Below are positions 36,248 through 44,340 of a DNA stretch of 62,848 nt, in pieces. Positions within the stretch are counted from its first letter, which is position 1. Every line of letters begins with the position of its first letter. Location of the stretch: contig CAMFDG010000007.1 in NCBI GenBank assembly GCA_945949045.1, positions 1 to 62,848 on the forward strand, given 5' to 3'. Source of the DNA: an uncultured Lachnospiraceae bacterium. GTDB lineage: Bacteria > Bacillota > Clostridia > Lachnospirales > Lachnospiraceae. The translations under genes and the position numbers were made by a program. The notes beneath the pieces are model-generated. The model ran no database searches and was not told the origin of the DNA. It worked only from the letters and a program-made list of their open reading frames with translations.

Positions 36248-37429
36248 TTAGTGATGGAACAGACGGATTCCCGTAAAGCTCATCACCATACCATACTTGT
36301 TGCAGGTCTCAATGACATTGTCATCGCGAACGGATCCGCCCGGCTCGGCAACGTATTTCACACCGCTCTTATGGGCACGCTCGATATTGTCGCCGAATGG
36401 GAAGAAAGCATCTGAACCCAGCGCTACATCGGTGTTCTTATCCAGCCATGCCCGTTTCTCCTCCGCAGTAAATACCTCCGGCTTCACCTTGAAGATCTTC
36501 TGCCATGCACCTTCTGCAAGAACATCCATGTAATCTTCACCCATGTAGAGATCAATGGCATTATCGCGGTCTGCACGCTTGATGCCGTCCACAAACTGAA
36601 GGCCCAGCACCTGCGGAGACTGGCGCAGCCACCAGTTATCAGCCTTAGAACCTGCCAGACGGGTACAATGAATACGTGACTGCTGCCCGGCACCGATACC
36701 GATGGCCTGACCGCCCTTTACATAGCATACGGAGTTGGACTGGGTATACTTCAAGGTAATCATGGCAATCGCCAGATCAATCTTGGCCTGCTGGGTCAGT
36801 TCCTTGTTCTCCGTCACGATATGATCAAAGAATTTATCATCAATGTTCAGCTCATTTCTTCCCTGCTCAAAGGTAATACCGAAAACATCCTTGCGCTCAA
36901 TGGGTGCCGGCTCGTAATCCGGATCAATCTGAATCACACAGTAATTTCCCTTTTTCTTCTGCTTTAAGATCTCAAGAGCCTCATCCGTATAGCCCGGAGC
37001 GATGACACCATCGGAAACCTCCCTCTTAATCACCAGGGCTGTACTCTTGTCACATACATCGGAAAGAGAAATAAAATCTCCGAAGGAGGACATACGATCT
37101 GCACCCCTCGCACGGATATAGGCATTTGCCAGCGGAGAGAATTCCACGTCCATATCATCCACCCAGTAAATCTTCTTCTCCACATCCGAAAGCGGAAGAC
37201 CCACAGCTGCACCGGCCGGTGAAACATGCTTGAAGGAAGTAGCTGCCGGAAGTCCGGTGGCCTTCTTTAATTCCTTTACCAGCTGCCAGCCATTAAAGGC
37301 ATCCAGGAAATTAATGTATCCGGCTCTTCCGGATAGCACCGTAATCGGCAGTTCTCCGCCATTCTGCATGTAAATTCTTGAGGGTTTCTGATTCGGGTTA
37401 CATCCGTATTTTAATTCGTATTCCTGCAT
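36248..37429 (-). CDS. AICAR transformylase (single-domain PurH formyltransferase)
   Basis: 393 residues covering only the AICARFT half of PurH; the IMP cyclohydrolase half is absent. The catalytic Lys-His pair is visible in TSFKHVSPAGAAVG (residues 66-67), and VYAKGGQAIGIGAGQQSR-like substrate-site sequence and SDAFFPFGDNIERA are present. It transfers a formyl group from 10-formyl-THF to AICAR, giving FAICAR. AAGGAGAATCATC precedes the ATG. It starts 11 bases after the PurO-type gene, which supplies the missing last step. Confidence 0.95.
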   Translation of the reverse strand: MQEYELKYGCNPNQKPSRIYMQNGGELPITVLSGRAGYINFLDAFNGWQLVKELKKATGLPAATSFKHVSPAGAAVGLPLSDVEKKIYWVDDMDVEFSPLANAYIRARGADRMSSFGDFISLSDVCDKSTALVIKREVSDGVIAPGYTDEALEILKQKKKGNYCVIQIDPDYEPAPIERKDVFGITFEQGRNELNIDDKFFDHIVTENKELTQQAKIDLAIAMITLKYTQSNSVCYVKGGQAIGIGAGQQSRIHCTRLAGSKADNWWLRQSPQVLGLQFVDGIKRADRDNAIDLYMGEDYMDVLAEGAWQKIFKVKPEVFTAEEKRAWLDKNTDVALGSDAFFPFGDNIERAHKSGVKYVAEPGGSVRDDNVIETCNKYGMVMSFTGIRLFHH

Positions 37430-37440
37430 GATGATTCTCC

Positions 37441-38154
37441 TTATTTGTTCTTGTTTACAATTCTTGACTCGTATTTTCCGGTTTCAATATCAATAAAGCG
37501 GACAAAAAGTGAAACCTTATTATCCTCGTTCAGATTCTCCCATACCATATTGGTAAAGGTGTCGATATCCCCATCGATACCCACCCAGGTCGGCTCTCCC
37601 TCAAAGCTGGGAAGCGGATTGCCGTCCCCCATATAGGTATGAATAAAATGGCCCTCTCCCGCTGCCGGATTAGAGTATGCAAAGCTATAGCGGTTGCAGG
37701 AAGATGGATCCCCATTGTTGCTCTTTAAAATAGACATAGCATAATTGTATTCGCCCTTGTCAATATGTAAAATACCGGAAATACGCGGGGTATAATTCGG
37801 TGCATCCGGCTCAAATTCTCTGGTACGAAGCGACTGCTCAAAGGTCTGCTGCTTGTCCATCAGTTCGTAAATGGTGTCGGTCTGATCTCCGTTCGTCACG
37901 ATCGTCTTGTTGCCCAGGACGCGAACCGGCGCGTAGATAATCAGGCTCGGATCCTCCAGCTTGGACTCATCAAAGGCCTGGGTACGGATCCCCTCTCCGT
38001 CCTCTACAAAAATACGGTTACGGCTGTTGGCACTGCGCCCCATAATAAAATAAGCGGTTACCGCCTTTTTCCCATCTTTGGAACGACCGATTACAATGCC
38101 GCGTCCCGGATAGGTTGTTGCACTTAATTCACTGCTTAACGCTTTCTTTTGCAT
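37441..38154 (-). CDS. purO: IMP cyclohydrolase, PurO-like (archaeal type)
   Basis: 237 residues. Matches the IMP_cyclohyd/PurO family: SATTYPGRGIVIGRSKDGK at the N-terminus, AYFIMGRSANSRNRIF, and TPRISGILHIDKGEYNYAM. It closes FAICAR to IMP, the final step of purine synthesis, normally done in bacteria by the N-terminal part of PurH. Archaeal-type PurO plus stand-alone AICARFT is a known clostridial arrangement. AAGGAGAAGTC precedes the ATG. It is first in a two-gene operon behind a ZTP riboswitch. Confidence 0.93.
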   Translation of the reverse strand: MQKKALSSELSATTYPGRGIVIGRSKDGKKAVTAYFIMGRSANSRNRIFVEDGEGIRTQAFDESKLEDPSLIIYAPVRVLGNKTIVTNGDQTDTIYELMDKQQTFEQSLRTREFEPDAPNYTPRISGILHIDKGEYNYAMSILKSNNGDPSSCNRYSFAYSNPAAGEGHFIHTYMGDGNPLPSFEGEPTWVGIDGDIDTFTNMVWENLNEDNKVSLFVRFIDIETGKYESRIVNKNK

Positions 38155-38214
38155 GACTTCTCCTTCCTGTACTTAAAACGTCTTTCCTGCCCACGTGCGA
38201 ATGACGGGTACAGG

Positions 38215-38231
38215 TGATAAAAAAGGCCAAC
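38215..38231 (-). terminator. Riboswitch-controlled terminator 3' arm and T-run
   Basis: On the minus strand GTTGGC is followed by CTTTTTTAT. GTTGGC can pair with GCCGAC inside the 3' half of the ZTP aptamer, so ligand binding to the aptamer would compete with terminator formation. This fits a termination-control riboswitch that turns expression on with ZTP. Confidence 0.65.
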
Positions 38232-38257
38232 ACACCCGGACTGAACCATCTTGCGAT

Positions 38258-38336
38258 GTCTGCCCAGACGGTCGGCTTCATTTCTTTCTTCTCCGTTATA
38301 CTCCACGTGGTTCTCCACTTATCCGTCAGTCATATA
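38258..38336 (-). promoter_or_regulatory. ZTP riboswitch (pfl motif)
   Basis: On the minus strand, in order: GACUGACGG, GUGG-AGAA-CCAC hairpin, GUGGAGUAU, a variable linker, and GCCGACCGUCUGGGC. These correspond to the ZTP aptamer landmarks (GACUGGCG, hairpin, GGGGAGC, CCGCCUGGGC). GACGG and CCGUC form the pseudoknot with compensatory changes relative to GGCG/CGCC. It precedes purO-AICARFT, the expected folate/purine context: ZTP and ZMP accumulate when 10-formyl-THF is short. Confidence 0.9.
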
Positions 38337-38346
38337 ACTATCTATT

Positions 38347-38375
38347 ATTTAATCATGGAAGCTGTGGGTTGTCAA
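38347..38375 (-). promoter_or_regulatory. Promoter of the ZTP-riboswitch purine operon
   Basis: Minus strand: TTGACA (38370-38375), 17-base spacer, TTAAAT (38347-38352). The -35 box is consensus. The riboswitch begins about 11 bases after the -10 box, and the hemerythrin stop lies only 10 bases upstream. Confidence 0.8.
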
Positions 38376-38384
38376 GAGACTCTG

Positions 38385-39206
38385 CTACTTTCGAGGAATC
38401 TTCATATCCACCTTCAATATGTGATTGATCAGCCATCCAAGCAGAAATTCTATCAGGCTCTTCACATATTCCTGAGGATTCGAACGAATCTCGTCCTCAT
38501 CGATCCCATCCAATTCCGCAATAAAAGTGCTGTGAGCTCTTATCTGGGCATCAAGCCCGTCATAATTGACACTTCTCATATAGTCTTCTTCATCAGAAAA
38601 ATGTTCCGAAGTATACTGACGCAATTCACCCAATATTTCAATGATACGATCAGCATCTTCCTCTGTGGCACCTTCCTTTAGGATGTTATAGACTCTCTCC
38701 GTGATTTCAAAAAGAGTCTTATGCTCGCCATCAATCAATGCAATCCCTGTCTTGTACTCATCTGTAAACTCACACGGATTTTCCTTCACCATCCATTCTT
38801 CAAGAGGCTCTAATTTTCCAATTAGCGCGTCACTCCCTATGATATGCTGATACAACCATTCTGTAAGAAAATTCAAAGTATCATTCAGCACCTCTATCTG
38901 GTCTTCAAATTCATCGATATTCCTTCCCACAATCTTCCACAATTCATTCCGGAAATGATTATGCTGTACTCTCTGCATGATCAGTTCCGCATCACGGATT
39001 TTCACCATGTAGGCTTCTTCTCTTGCAAAATGCGTATTGGAATAGTCTAACAGCTCACTGAATATATCCTTGATATAGTCGTATTTATCAAGGATATATT
39101 CATCCTGCAGCACATATATCCCTCTGTTTAACAATTCAAACATCTTCCGATGATCCTGATCCAGTTCTTCATGTCCTATGAGACAGTCATTTGTAAACTC
39201 AAACAT
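38385..39206 (-). CDS. Bacteriohemerythrin with two tandem hemerythrin domains
   Basis: 273 residues, two O2-binding four-helix domains. Domain 1 (about 1-135): GHEELDQDHRKMFELL, THFAREEAYM, HNHFRNE and WLYQHIIGSD. Domain 2 (about 145-270): IDGEHKTLFEI, EHFSDEEDYM, RAHSTF and WLINHILKVD. Both keep the His/Glu/Asp di-iron ligands. In anaerobes such proteins sense or scavenge oxygen. GGGGAGGACAAGGC precedes the ATG. The start overlaps the HD-GYP stop by 31 bases, so the two genes are coupled, hinting at oxygen-linked cyclic di-GMP turnover. Confidence 0.93.
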   Translation of the reverse strand: MFEFTNDCLIGHEELDQDHRKMFELLNRGIYVLQDEYILDKYDYIKDIFSELLDYSNTHFAREEAYMVKIRDAELIMQRVQHNHFRNELWKIVGRNIDEFEDQIEVLNDTLNFLTEWLYQHIIGSDALIGKLEPLEEWMVKENPCEFTDEYKTGIALIDGEHKTLFEITERVYNILKEGATEEDADRIIEILGELRQYTSEHFSDEEDYMRSVNYDGLDAQIRAHSTFIAELDGIDEDEIRSNPQEYVKSLIEFLLGWLINHILKVDMKIPRK

Positions 39207-39985
39207 GCCTTGTCCTCCCCCCTGATCAATGCCTCCATTTCTTCCCTTGCGTCCAGAAAGATTTTGACGAGCTCGGGATCAAAATCCTCCCCGGCGCCCT
39301 TTTCAATGATTTCAAAACACGCATCAATAGGCATGGCATCTCTGTAACAGCGTTTCTGGGATACCGCATCAAATACATCTGCAATGGCCATAACTCGTAC
39401 GTGAAGCGGAATATTCTCTCCACAGAGGCCATCAGGGTATCCTTTTCCATTATACTTCTCATGGTGATATCTGGCAACCTCATAGGCGATTTGCTGGAAA
39501 TCCGGATCATCCAGATCCTTAAAAATACTTTGTATAATGTCGCCCCCGCAAGCCGCATGCTGTTTCATCACTGCGTATTCATCCTCCGTCAGTTTCCCCG
39601 GCTTCTGCAGAATATGATCCGGCGTCGCAATCTTTCCAATGTCATGAAGGGGCGCAGCATTGCTGACATTGATCAGATAGTCCTTCGTAATCACGTCCCT
39701 GTACCTTCTGTCATGTCTCATCCGATGCAGCATCAGATTCACATAATCCCGGGTTCTCCTGACATGTCCACCTGTATTATCATCCCTGCTCTCAATCAAA
39801 GACGCAAATCCCTCAACCGTTTTGGAATTATATGTGGTCAGCATCCTGATATAGGGGTTTTCAAAAAACATATAGATTCCAAGCAGCAGATTCTTTTTCC
39901 GGTTGCGCTTACTAAAGCCCACGGTCTGACCATACATGTACACTGCCGTAACAATAACCGTCAGATCCATAAAAATAAAAAACAT
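39176..39985 (-). CDS. HD-GYP domain protein, N-terminally decayed
   Basis: 269 residues as called: one membrane segment at the start, then an intact HD-GYP phosphodiesterase (LHDIGKIATPDHILQKPGKL, HHEKYNGKGYPDGL, VRVMAIADVFDAV), expected to hydrolyse cyclic di-GMP. No ribosome binding site serves the ATG at 39985. The same frame continues upstream: FFDGFAAWTVNHLQVVPEAV up to an in-frame TGA (40064-40066), then 21 codons back to ATG 40129, which does have GAGAGGAAATT before it. The original gene was therefore probably 40129-39176, now interrupted by a nonsense codon and a likely small deletion. It could be a pseudogene or be re-initiated. Confidence 0.8.
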   Translation of the reverse strand: MFFIFMDLTVIVTAVYMYGQTVGFSKRNRKKNLLLGIYMFFENPYIRMLTTYNSKTVEGFASLIESRDDNTGGHVRRTRDYVNLMLHRMRHDRRYRDVITKDYLINVSNAAPLHDIGKIATPDHILQKPGKLTEDEYAVMKQHAACGGDIIQSIFKDLDDPDFQQIAYEVARYHHEKYNGKGYPDGLCGENIPLHVRVMAIADVFDAVSQKRCYRDAMPIDACFEIIEKGAGEDFDPELVKIFLDAREEMEALIRGEDKACLSLQMTVS

Positions 39986-40129
39986 AAGATGCGCAATCCT
40001 GTTAACCGCTTCCGGTACAACCTGCAGATGATTGACGGTCCAGGCTGCGAATCCGTCAAAAAATCACTTCCCAGAAAGCAATAAACATAAATACATCAAA
40101 CAGCCGATTTGTAGTTTCACATACTGCAT
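39986..40129 (-). pseudogene. Broken N-terminal part of the HD-GYP gene
   Basis: Opens MQYVKLQIGCLMYLCLLL (membrane-type) at 40129 with a good ribosome binding site, reaches TGA at 40064-40066, then resumes in frame as FFDGFAAWTVNHLQ and runs without a stop into 39985. The order matches membrane N-domains of related signalling proteins, with about one helix seemingly missing next to the stop. Confidence 0.65.
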
Positions 40130-40456
40130 ACTTTAATTTCCTCTCCGAATCCACGTTTCTTTACGTATCGTTAAAGTTCCCGCAATGCTATTGCTTCAAA
40201 ATCAATGAAGTACAAATGTGCCAAAAGATAAAGGGAAAAAAGAAGTCAATTGCAGTTTCAAAAAAGCCTGAGAAATACGAAAGAACATGCAGCCAATGGC
40301 CGCGCCTGCCATGAAAATTTGCTTTGCACATATTATAACATCACGTCCCGGGGAAAGCAAGACTCAGAAATAATAGATTCCAACCGAACTTAACAAGAGA
40401 AGTCCCGTAAATTATACTGATTACATATTTTACCAAAAATTAAAACAGGAGGACAT
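40130..40456. other. Gene-free interval, 327 bases
   Basis: Contains AT-rich sequence and the upstream region of the broken HD-GYP gene. No RNA gene, riboswitch or palindromic element was recognised. An AGGAGG at 40448-40453 leads to a short 36-codon frame that is out of phase with the fragment that follows. Confidence 0.5.
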
Positions 40457-41061
40457 TTGATGATAGTGATGTTGACAATTATCGCTTTATCATCAGAGAT
40501 CAGGCCGGGAACAACCTGGTATACGAACATGTGGGGAATGGAACGCACACCATATCAGCAGACCTGTTAGCAGGCGATTATCAAATTACCATGTGGCAAT
40601 ATGTATATTGGAACGTAGATGTTAACTATTCATTTGTCCCATCATTCCAGGCCTCTGGTGAGACTGTTAATGAATCTATTACCAGTAAGAACAACGAAGT
40701 AGGATGTGCTTCCTCTTACAAACTTAACAAAAACACAAAAGGTCAGTTTGCGCTTAATGATAATACCGACATCTACAAAGTCACTTTAAAAAAGAGCGGA
40801 ATGTTGAAGTTTACCATTAACAGCCAGCTTAAGTCTATGGACATGGTTGTACAAAATACAATGGACGATGTTTCCTATCATGAATATGGGGTTCAGGTGG
40901 GGAATCACGTATATTCCTACTTCTGCCCGAAAGGAACCTACTACATAACCTTTAGCAGTCAGGATTCCGGATTATATTCATTTCATGCAAGTTTGAAAGA
41001 CCTATACACCCATGGAATATTTAAGTATCTGCCTCACTTCCCCTTTTATGGGCGATATTAA
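40457..41061 (+). pseudogene. Fragment of a secreted/surface protein with PPC-like beta domains
   Basis: The frame reads DSDVDNYRFIIRDQAGNN from 40460 on without an ATG and stops at 41061. It looks like two bacterial pre-peptidase-type beta domains: LAGDYQITMWQYVYWNV in the first and NTDIYKVTLKKSGMLKF...GTYYITFSSQDSGLYSF in the second. There is no signal peptide or start codon, apart from a GTG at 40531 with no ribosome binding site. The ATG at 40460, which has AGGAGG, is in another frame. The stop codon lies inside a 35-bp palindromic element, so both ends look truncated. Confidence 0.7.
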
Positions 41062-41296
41062 ATCATTTTTCTCTATGCGCCCACGAAATTCTCACATTTT
41101 TATCACACCGCCCTTTTTATGGGCGCTAATAACATATTTTCTTACATGCGCCCATTTTTTCAGCCTCACCTACTGTATTCTGGAAAATTAAGGGCGCATA
41201 GTGAATTATTTCCACCCAGCGCCCATTTCAAACATAATTTTACAAATCCGGCAAGAATCCATGGGCGCATAGAAATTTATTTAAGCAATCCATTAA
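41049..41296. repeat. 35-bp palindromic elements, cluster C (3 full, 1 half)
   Basis: Copies at 41049-41083 (TGGGCG/CGCCCA), 41120-41154 (ATGGGCGC/GCGCCCAT with flanking base), 41191-41225 (AGGGCGC/GCGCCCA). A left arm at 41262 has lost its right arm. Copies share a purine-rich CATAGAGAAA-like segment next to one arm. Spacing between copies is irregular (71 bp). Confidence 0.85.
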
Positions 41297-41405
41297 ATCC
41301 GGATAAATGAAAACCAGCACCCTAAGGATTCGGTTGAAATCTCCGGGCCGCCGATTGTGTTCACTATGGCTACCAGCTTATTTGACAGGATTTCCACCTG
41401 CCTGA

Positions 41406-41610
41406 TTACACTCCCTTAGCTGGGCGCACTGTTAGGCACCGAGTGTCTACAAAGATGTTACGAAGATCGTCTGGCCCCTCCATCCACAATCCGGTGGAGT
41501 AGTCAAACAGCATTTTGTAGACGGGAGATGTCGAGAATTCAAAGAATGCGCAACTGAATGGAATGCCTTTTTCGTTGCTGATTGTTTATTTCAAATGTGG
41601 TTGAAGTCAT
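41406..41610 (-). pseudogene. Frameshifted small gene, unrecognised
   Basis: ATG 41610 has AAGGAGTGA at ideal spacing and starts MTSTTFEIN, then stops after 23 codons. Shifting frame near 41588 gives an uninterrupted 58-residue continuation, SNEKGIPFSCAFFEFSTSPV followed by KMLFDYSTGLWMEGPDDLRN and ending RPAKGV. Together these look like one 65-70 residue protein with an indel. Family unknown. Confidence 0.5.
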
Positions 41611-41818
41611 ATCGCTCACTCCTTATGAATTCGAGTGTCTGAATGGCCTTTTCATTGCAGAAACAGAATTGGTCTTCCAGCCTATTGGGTAATAATGTTG
41701 TAATGGCAATGCTGTCTGCCTGCTCAGAACCAGGTTCACCATAACCACCGGTGGTGTAGAGCTGCAGAGTAAGGGCAGTTCGGTCATTGGCTATTTTTCT
41801 TACCAGACCTTTCCGCAC
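41591..41818 (-). CDS. Unrecognised 75-residue protein, possibly decayed
   Basis: Starts at GTG 41818 without a ribosome binding site, reads RKIANDRTALTLQLYTTGGY and ends ERYDFNHI. The next small frame (41610) begins inside its end in an overlapping, operon-like way. The frame is open further upstream into the flank of the PFL gene but without ATG. No family recognised. Likely the remnant or truncated first gene of a two-gene unit, located 28 bases after the PFL stop. Confidence 0.4.
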   Translation of the reverse strand: MRKGLVRKIANDRTALTLQLYTTGGYGEPGSEQADSIAITTLLPNRLEDQFCFCNEKAIQTLEFIRSERYDFNHI

Positions 41819-41846
41819 GGATATTTTGTACGGAAAAATTTTAATT

Positions 41847-43211
41847 TTAGTTCTTGAAGGAGTGAATCGGCGCCGGAATCCGTCCCTTCCGATTCACAAA
41901 AGCATCGCAGGAGAACTGGTTCACCGGCATGATTGGTGCGTAGCCCAGAAGTCCTCCGAATTCCACCGTCTCTCCCACGCCCTTGCCGATCACCGGAATC
42001 AGACGGACAGCTGTGGTCTTCTGGTTCACCATACCGATAGCCATCTCGTCAGCAATGATACCGGCGATGGTGGTATCTTTGGTATCTCCCGGAATGGCGA
42101 TCATATCCAGTCCTACGGAGCATACACAGGTCATTGCCTCCAGCTTTTCCAGGGTCAACGCTCCATCCTCTACGGCGTTGATCATTCCCTGATCCTCGCT
42201 GACCGGAATGAAGGCACCGCTCAGGCCTCCCACATAAGAAGATGCCATGATACCGCCCTTTTTCACCTGATCATTCAAAAGCGCCAGTGCTGCAGTGGTT
42301 CCCGGTGCACCGGCATGCTCCAGGCCGATCTCGCAAAGGATATCCGCTACACTGTCTCCGATGGCCGGCGTCGGTGCAAGGGAAAGATCAATGATTCCAA
42401 AGGGAATGCCAAGCTTTTTCGAAGCTTCCTTCGCTACCAGCTGACCTACACGGGTCACCTTGAAGGCAGTTTTCTTGATGGTCTCGCACAACACCTCAAA
42501 GCTCTGCCCACGAACCTTCTCCAGGGCGGTCTTCACCACACCCGGTCCGCTGACTCCTACATTGATGACGGCATCTGCTTCTGTCACGCCGTGGAAGGCG
42601 CCCGCCATAAATGGATTGTCATCCGGCGCATTGCAGAATACCACCAGCTTCGCGCAGCCCAGGGAATCCTGCTCCTTTGTAGCCTCTGCCGTCTTCTTGA
42701 CGATTTCTCCCATGAGACGGACGGCATCCATGTTGATACCGGTCCTGGTGGAGCCCAGATTCACGGAACTGCAGACAAATTCCGTGGTGGCCAGAGCCTG
42801 GGGAATCGAACGGATGAGATTCTCATCTGCCGTGGTCATGCCCTTGGCTACCAGGGCAGAAAAGCCGCCGATGAAGTTGACGCCCACTGTCTTTGCCGCA
42901 CGGTCCAGGGTCTGAGCGATGGTGACGAAATCTTCCGGACACTTACAGGCTGCACCGCCCACCAGGGCGATGGGTGTCACGGAAATCCGCTTGTTGACGA
43001 TTGGGATACAGTAATTGTTCTCAATGCTCTGCCCTACTGCTACCAGATCCTTCGCAACGGTTGTGATCTTATGATAAATCTTCTCATTCAGACGGTTTAA
43101 GTCCGAATCAATACAATCCAAAAGGCTGATACCCAGCGTAATCGTACGGACATCCAGATTTTCCTTTTCGATCATATCATTGGTCTCTATGACTTCTCCA
43201 ATGTTAATCAT
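41847..43211 (-). CDS. PFL (UPF0210/DUF711) family protein
   Basis: 454 residues. Matches the PFL/DUF711 family throughout: [46 protein letters not shown] and [20 protein letters not shown]. The family has a glycyl-radical-enzyme-like fold but lacks a demonstrated reaction. It is nearly always encoded next to the small ACT-domain UPF0237 protein, as here (16-base gap). It ends the polA operon. Confidence 0.95.
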   Translation of the reverse strand: MINIGEVIETNDMIEKENLDVRTITLGISLLDCIDSDLNRLNEKIYHKITTVAKDLVAVGQSIENNYCIPIVNKRISVTPIALVGGAACKCPEDFVTIAQTLDRAAKTVGVNFIGGFSALVAKGMTTADENLIRSIPQALATTEFVCSSVNLGSTRTGINMDAVRLMGEIVKKTAEATKEQDSLGCAKLVVFCNAPDDNPFMAGAFHGVTEADAVINVGVSGPGVVKTALEKVRGQSFEVLCETIKKTAFKVTRVGQLVAKEASKKLGIPFGIIDLSLAPTPAIGDSVADILCEIGLEHAGAPGTTAALALLNDQVKKGGIMASSYVGGLSGAFIPVSEDQGMINAVEDGALTLEKLEAMTCVCSVGLDMIAIPGDTKDTTIAGIIADEMAIGMVNQKTTAVRLIPVIGKGVGETVEFGGLLGYAPIMPVNQFSCDAFVNRKGRIPAPIHSFKN

Positions 43212-43227
43212 GCCTTTACTCCTTTAC

Positions 43228-43515
43228 CTAAATTCTGTGCATTTTCTCGAAGATCTCCTCGCGCTGGCACTTGATGGCAACACCGATCTCCTCACCCACG
43301 CTGTCTAATCCATCCGAGATCTCGGCAAAGGACTTCTTTGCCCCACTCAAATCCACGATCATCATCATGTTAAAATATCCGGATACAATGGTCTGGGAAA
43401 TATCTAAAACATTCACACTGATCTGGGAAAGATAGGTACATACCTTTGCAATGATTCCCACGGTATCCTTACCCACCACCGTAATAATTGCCTTGTCCAA
43501 ATTTTTTTCTGCCAT
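43228..43515 (-). CDS. ACT domain protein (UPF0237)
   Basis: 95 residues: a single ACT domain starting KAIITVVGKDTVGIIAKVCT with SVNVLDISQTIVSGYFNMMM. ACT domains bind amino acids or other small ligands. The conserved pairing with the PFL protein suggests it is a ligand sensor or subunit for that enzyme. AAGAGGAGAAAG-type ribosome binding site. Confidence 0.93.
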   Translation of the reverse strand: MAEKNLDKAIITVVGKDTVGIIAKVCTYLSQISVNVLDISQTIVSGYFNMMMIVDLSGAKKSFAEISDGLDSVGEEIGVAIKCQREEIFEKMHRI

Positions 43516-43532
43516 TTTCTTTCTCCTCTTCT

Positions 43533-44339
43533 TTATTCATTCATCCGAATTACCGGTGAAACCGCATCCCGTTTTGCCACATACATGGGAAAATCCTCTG
43601 CTTTATAGGGGTTGTCTCCCATGGTAATCTCCAGCCGGACCGCCTCATAGGCCAGTTCTTCGTAATTATTCTCTTTGCTCAGATGCCCTAACATCACTGT
43701 ACCGAAGCCGTCATGCAGCAGCTCACAGAGAAGCTGTCCGCTGCTTTCGTTGGAAAGATGGCCCTTTTCCCCCATGATCCGCCGCTTTAAGGGATAGGGA
43801 TAAATGCCGGTCTCCAGCATATGCAGGTCGTGATTTGCCTCCAAAAGCAGGGCATCCAGCCCCTTCAGCTTCTCAATCAGGGCCTCGTCGTAGGTTCCCA
43901 GATCCGTCACCACCGCAAAGCTGCGGCCCCCGCTCCGGATCCGATAGGCCACAGGATCCGCCGCATCGTGGGAAATGGAAATCGGTGTGATCGTAAGTTC
44001 TCCGATTGTAAAGGGCTCCTCCGGTTTGATTTCATGAAACAGGGCCTCATCGATTTTGCCCACGGAGGAAGTATTCTGTATCGCGTCGATGGTGCCTGCC
44101 GTGGCATAGATGGGTAATCCGTAGCGCCTGGCCATAACCCCCAGACCGGCAATATGGTCGTTATGCTCGTGGGTAATCAAAATTCCACTCATGTCCCGGC
44201 TGGTCAGGTCAATGGAATTGAGGCCGTTTTCAATCCTCTTTCCACTGATTCCCGCGTCGATCAGCAGGTGCTCCTCATCGGAACCCACACAGATACAATT
44301 GCCGCTACTTCCGCTTGCAATACTGCATAATTCTAACAT
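43533..44339 (-). CDS. MBL-fold metallohydrolase, WalJ/YycJ-like
   Basis: The start at 44339 is chosen over the longer frame: MLELCSIASGSSGNC is the family start and it sits just after the upstream stop, giving 268 residues. The beta-lactamase motif THEHNDHIAGL supplies zinc ligands, with further His in ISHDAADP and LGHLSKENN. WalJ/YycJ acts as a cytoplasmic 5'-3' exonuclease and affects cell-wall signalling in Firmicutes. No WalRK genes are adjacent here. Confidence 0.9.
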   Translation of the reverse strand: MLELCSIASGSSGNCICVGSDEEHLLIDAGISGKRIENGLNSIDLTSRDMSGILITHEHNDHIAGLGVMARRYGLPIYATAGTIDAIQNTSSVGKIDEALFHEIKPEEPFTIGELTITPISISHDAADPVAYRIRSGGRSFAVVTDLGTYDEALIEKLKGLDALLLEANHDLHMLETGIYPYPLKRRIMGEKGHLSNESSGQLLCELLHDGFGTVMLGHLSKENNYEELAYEAVRLEITMGDNPYKAEDFPMYVAKRDAVSPVIRMNE

Positions 44340-44340
44340 A

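Noticed and set aside
41787-43100. 437-codon plus-strand ORF opposite the PFL gene
   Set aside because: Antisense shadow; the minus-strand PFL family match is end to end.
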